Of a DNA stretch of 64,000 nucleotides, positions 61,302 to 64,000 are shown piece by piece. The notes below the pieces were generated by a model. The model saw nothing but the letters and a program-made list of their open reading frames with translations. It had not been told where the DNA came from and ran no database searches. The stretch covers positions 2,540,153-2,604,152 of the forward strand of contig NZ_CP009247.1 in the NCBI RefSeq assembly GCF_001941485.1, in the 5' to 3' direction. The DNA comes from Corynebacterium frankenforstense DSM 45800 (GTDB lineage: Bacteria; Actinomycetota; Actinomycetes; Mycobacteriales; Mycobacteriaceae). Within the stretch, counting starts at the first letter, position 1. Each line of letters opens with the position of its first letter. The translations under genes and the position numbers were made by a program.

Positions 61302-62425
61302 CGCTTGCCGCCCTTCTTGCCCTTGTTCTTGTTCTTCTTCTTGCCGCCCTTGGCGTTCTGCGGCTTCTGGCCGGGCTTCGGCTTGCTGGCCGCGCCCGCG
61401 TTACCGGCGTTTCCGGCCTTGGGGGCGTCGGTCTTGGTGGCGGTGTTCGCGGCCGCGTCGTTCGCCTTGGCCGCGCCCTTGCCCTTGTTGCGCTTCGGCT
61501 TCTGGCCGGGCTTCGGGGCGGTGGCGCGCTTGGCCTCCAGTGCGGCGGCCTCCTCGGCCTCCTCCTCGGCGTCGACCTTGGCGAAGATGTAGCGCTGCTG
61601 GAAGAAGGTCCAGATGTTGTTGGCCACCATGTAGAACAGCAGGCCGATGTGCCAGATGAAGCCGGTGAACAGGATGGTGCCCGGCATGACCCACATCATC
61701 ATCTTGGACATCATCTGGGTCTGCATCGCGGCCATGTCGTTGCTCGGCGCGGCGGTCTTGCCGGACTCGCGGCGGCGGTTCATGCGCTCGACGGACTGGC
61801 GGGCGTTGAAGTGCGTGGCCAGCACAATGATGACGATCAGCGGCGCGGCGACGGCGATGATCATCCCGCGCGACAGGGACTCGGAGTCCGGGAACGCGGC
61901 GTACATGTCCTGCGGCATCGAGATGTACGCCGAGAGCGGCACGCCGAAGAGCTTGGCGCCCAGGAAGGACTGCACCTCGTCGACCCCGAAGATGTAGTTC
62001 GGGATGTTGGCGTTCTCCTCGGGGCTCAGCCCCAGGCCGCCGGCCTGGTCACCGGTGCGGTTGAAGGAGCGCAGCACGTGGAACAGGCCGATGAACACCG
62101 GCATCTGGGCCAGGACCGGCAGGCAGCCGGCGACGGGGTTGACCCCCATCTCCTTCTGGACCTTGCGGGTCTCCTCCATCATCTTCTGCTGGTCGTTCTT
62201 GTACTTCTCACGGATGGCCTGCATCTTCGGGGCCATCTTCTGCATCTTCAGGCTCGAGCGCATCTGGTTGAGCATCGGCTTGAACAGCAGGATGCGCAGG
62301 GTGAAGGTCAGGAAGATGATCGCGAGGATCCACGAGACAGCGGAATCCGCGCCGAAGGGGAAGGCGAAGATCTTGTGCCAGAACCACAGGACCGCGGAGA
62401 TCGGCCAGTAGATGAAGTTGAGCAC
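61298..62425 (-). CDS. yidC: Membrane protein insertase YidC
   Basis: A 375-residue Oxa1-type insertase: first helix NFIYWPISAVLWFWHKIFAF, the cytoplasmic hairpin MQKMAPKMQAIREKYKNDQQ, GVNPVAGCLPVLAQMPVFIG, MPGTILFTGFIWHIGLLFYM. The groove Arg is expected in LTFTLRILLFKPM. A lysine/alanine-rich tail of about 75 residues (KGKGAAKANDAAANTATKTD) resembles ribosome-binding tails. GTG start at 62425, six bases after the yidD stop. Works with SecYEG or alone. Confidence 0.97.
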   Translation of the reverse strand: MLNFIYWPISAVLWFWHKIFAFPFGADSAVSWILAIIFLTFTLRILLFKPMLNQMRSSLKMQKMAPKMQAIREKYKNDQQKMMEETRKVQKEMGVNPVAGCLPVLAQMPVFIGLFHVLRSFNRTGDQAGGLGLSPEENANIPNYIFGVDEVQSFLGAKLFGVPLSAYISMPQDMYAAFPDSESLSRGMIIAVAAPLIVIIVLATHFNARQSVERMNRRRESGKTAAPSNDMAAMQTQMMSKMMMWVMPGTILFTGFIWHIGLLFYMVANNIWTFFQQRYIFAKVDAEEEAEEAAALEAKRATAPKPGQKPKRNKGKGAAKANDAAANTATKTDAPKAGNAGNAGAASKPKPGQKPQNAKGGKKKNKNKGKKGGKR

Positions 62426-62431
62426 GAAGGT

Positions 62432-62677
62432 TCAGGGCTCCTTGGGGGTCGGAGGTGGGACCGGGTCGATGCCGCCGGGGTGCCAGGGGCCGCACTTGGC
62501 CAGCCGGGCGAGCGCGAGTGCCGTGCCTTTGACCGCTCCGTGGGTCTGGACCGCCTCGAGGGCGTAGGCGCTGCAGCTGGGCTGAAAACGGCAGGTCGCC
62601 ACCATTTTAAGGGGTGAGATGTACTTTTGGTAGAAGCGTATCGACGCCGCCACGGCCCGCGCGGCGACACTAGGCAC
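62432..62677 (-). CDS. yidD: Membrane protein insertion efficiency factor YidD
   Basis: An 81-residue protein with the family block [59 protein letters not shown], with the three conserved cysteines. The GTG at 62677 overlaps the rnpA 3' end by eight bases. It is amphipathic and membrane-associated, and assists YidC. Confidence 0.94.
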   Translation of the reverse strand: MPSVAARAVAASIRFYQKYISPLKMVATCRFQPSCSAYALEAVQTHGAVKGTALALARLAKCGPWHPGGIDPVPPPTPKEP

Positions 62678-63065
62678 CGTGGGTGCCTTCCGCTTGCCGA
62701 CGCCCGCGCCCGCGCGCCTTGGCGACCGCCTTGCGCAGGTCGCGTTCCAGACGCTGCGAGTCCGCGGTGCCGGCGGCCGGCAGCGCGCGGACGACCACAC
62801 CCTCACCGGGGACGACGGTGCCGTCCTCGGCGAGGCGCCGGCAGATGTGGCGCAGCCGGCGCGAGGTGCGGTGGCGGGTGACGGCGTCGCCGACGGCCTT
62901 AGACACGACGAGACCGAACCGCGGACCGCCTTGGGTGGCGATCCGGGGCCCGGTCTCGGGGTCGCCCAGGTGGGCGACCAGTGTCTTGGTTCCGGCCCGG
63001 GTCCCTCCGCGGATCACCCGCGTGAACTGCGCGGGGGACGTCAGCTTGAGGTGCCGGGGCAGCAC
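62670..63065 (-). CDS. rnpA: Ribonuclease P protein component
   Basis: A 131-residue protein subunit of RNase P for tRNA 5' maturation. It opens [20 protein letters not shown], and the RNA-binding motif [29 protein letters not shown] is intact. The last 20 residues are basic and carry part of a dispersed repeat motif in their DNA (62693-62709). GTG start one base after the rpmH stop. Confidence 0.96.
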   Translation of the reverse strand: MLPRHLKLTSPAQFTRVIRGGTRAGTKTLVAHLGDPETGPRIATQGGPRFGLVVSKAVGDAVTRHRTSRRLRHICRRLAEDGTVVPGEGVVVRALPAAGTADSQRLERDLRKAVAKARGRGRRQAEGTHGA

Positions 63066-63066
63066 C

Positions 63067-63210
63067 TTAGGCCGTCAGCTTCGCGCGGCCCTTACGGCGA
63101 CGGGCGGCGACGATGGCGCGGCCGGCGCGGGTGCGCATGCGGGTACGGAAGCCGTGCTTCTTGGCGCGGCGGCGGTTGTTGGGCTGGAAGGTCCGCTTGC
63201 CCTTGCTCAC
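63067..63210 (-). CDS. rpmH: 50S ribosomal protein bL34
   Basis: A 47-residue protein: [47 protein letters not shown], complete and invariant. GTG start at 63210. First gene of rpmH-rnpA-yidD-yidC-rsmG; its promoter must lie in the oriC region. The gene next to it beyond 64000 should be dnaA, transcribed away. Confidence 0.97.
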   Translation of the reverse strand: MSKGKRTFQPNNRRRAKKHGFRTRMRTRAGRAIVAARRRKGRAKLTA

Positions 63211-64000
63211 AGTGGTCTCCTCAAAGTTTTCATCCCGGCCCCTCCCGGAGGGGAGCCGCACGTACATGACTTCCGGAGCGGCGCCGCAGGCGGCCGGGCT
63301 CCGTAAGAGCGCACCGGGACAAACCGTCGGCCATTCGGTCCGGGGACCTCCGACCCCGGGGACCCGGGGCCGCTGGCACGTGGTTAGCCGGTGCGACAGA
63401 CCATGACAGACTACGGGAGATCGCAGGCCCGGGCCAAATCGACACGCCGGTGAGAACGCGCCGCTCAGACGGGGGCCCCTGTAATTCCTTTCTTGTAATT
63501 TCCCCGTCCGCTCCGGCCCGCGGGCAGGCCACACGGCGCGTCGCGCTCCCGGCGGCGCGCCGCGGGAAACTCCACAGGCGGGCGATGTCTCGTGATCGGG
63601 GGCGATGGGGAACAATGGGGCTATCGCCCACAATTCCCACAGGCCGGTTAATCACCGGGCTGTGGATAACTCTCAACATCGAGTTGAGGGTTTCCGCGGG
63701 CCGGATGGAAACCGCAGGTCATGGCTCTGATTTGGGAGAACCACATTCTCCACAGGCTAGAGTGAGGCCTGTGGAGAACTCCGGCCCGCGCCGCTGTCCA
63801 CACCTGTGGATAACGGTGTGGAATACGAGGTCGGCGCACAGATCGCCCTGTGGGGCGCCCGGTGCACAACGAGTGACCTCGAAATGACAAGTTCATGAGC
63901 AAGACGCGAAGCCGCGGCACCCCGCCGCGGCGGTGCGCGGTGGCCCCCACGGGCCCGGAGCCCGGGTCCGTGGGATTTCCGTGGGATTTTCAGCCACCGC
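63211..64000. other. oriC region (rpmH-dnaA intergenic, right edge missing)
   Basis: 790 bp without a gene. Perfect DnaA boxes TGTGGATAA lie at 63661-63669 and 63805-63813. One-mismatch boxes are TTCTCCACA (63746-63754) and TGTGGAGAA (63770-63778). Weaker ones include TGTGGAATA (63818-63826). A T/A-rich tract near 63481-63502 and another near 63885-63900 are possible unwinding or promoter segments. dnaA was not seen and is inferred from gene order. Confidence 0.85.

Overview
The window is about 70% GC, has tightly packed genes and reads as the origin-proximal left arm of a Corynebacterium chromosome. This rests on gene content and order recalled from C. glutamicum and M. tuberculosis: rplI-ssb-rpsF without rpsR, a ponA-type PBP next to a DUF5318 protein, a MalR-like regulator and a universal stress protein, and then the pcnA/mutT4-Rv3909-murJ-sigM-trxB-trxC-cwlM-parB-parA-rsmG-yidC-yidD-rnpA-rpmH block. 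That block ends in a DnaA-box-rich region that should be followed by dnaA just past base 64000. The species was not determined.

Layout. 0-1.2 kb: tail of a copper-type P-ATPase and a PadR regulator with its operators. 1.3-5 kb: dnaB (with DnaA boxes upstream) and the rplI-ssb-rpsF operon. 5-13 kb: envelope genes (lipoprotein, Rv0051-like GT87 protein, class A PBP), MalR-like regulator, stress protein. 13-24 kb: mhuD-like haem oxygenase, panD, DUF1846 protein, an IS30-family insertion, dps, a Fpg/Nei glycosylase, a VanZ protein, a probable small RNA with a DtxR box, the NAD(P)H-hydrate repair enzyme and an FMN glutamate-synthase-like protein. 24-33 kb: winged-helix protein, DUF364 protein, leuS, lldD, an SDF-family symporter, SdpI. 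33.4-40.6 kb: the complete trp operon with leader peptide (trpL-E-G-D-CF-B-A). 41-45.6 kb: Rieske lipoprotein, BASS transporter, small unknown protein, azlCD, yqgE. 45.7-57.4 kb: CCA-adding enzyme, Nudix, Rv3909-like, MurJ-pseudokinase, SigM, thioredoxin system, CwlM. 57.5-63.2 kb: GNAT, parBA, rsmG, yidC-yidD-rnpA-rpmH. 63.2-64 kb: oriC region.

Themes. Chromosome maintenance is concentrated here: parA, parB, six parS-like 16-mers (37.8-44.7 kb), the oriC DnaA boxes, and a second DnaA-box cluster in front of dnaB. Envelope growth is the second theme (PBP, MurJ-pseudokinase, CwlM, YidC, MalR-like regulator). Iron is a third: DtxR-like boxes near dps and at a probable small RNA, plus a haem oxygenase.

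The most unusual observations are: (1) the hexamer GGGGGA is almost absolutely strand-polarised and switches strand between about 21.0 and 24.0 kb, independently of gene direction and about 40 kb from the dnaA-side origin; (2) a dispersed family of short palindromic elements bounded by GCTTGCCGACG...CGTCGGCAAGC, often at gene ends; (3) parS sites built into perfect 32- and 40-bp palindromes that look like terminators, and parS sites inside coding sequence that all encode VSRET; (4) a candidate iron-controlled small RNA. All counts were made by eye.
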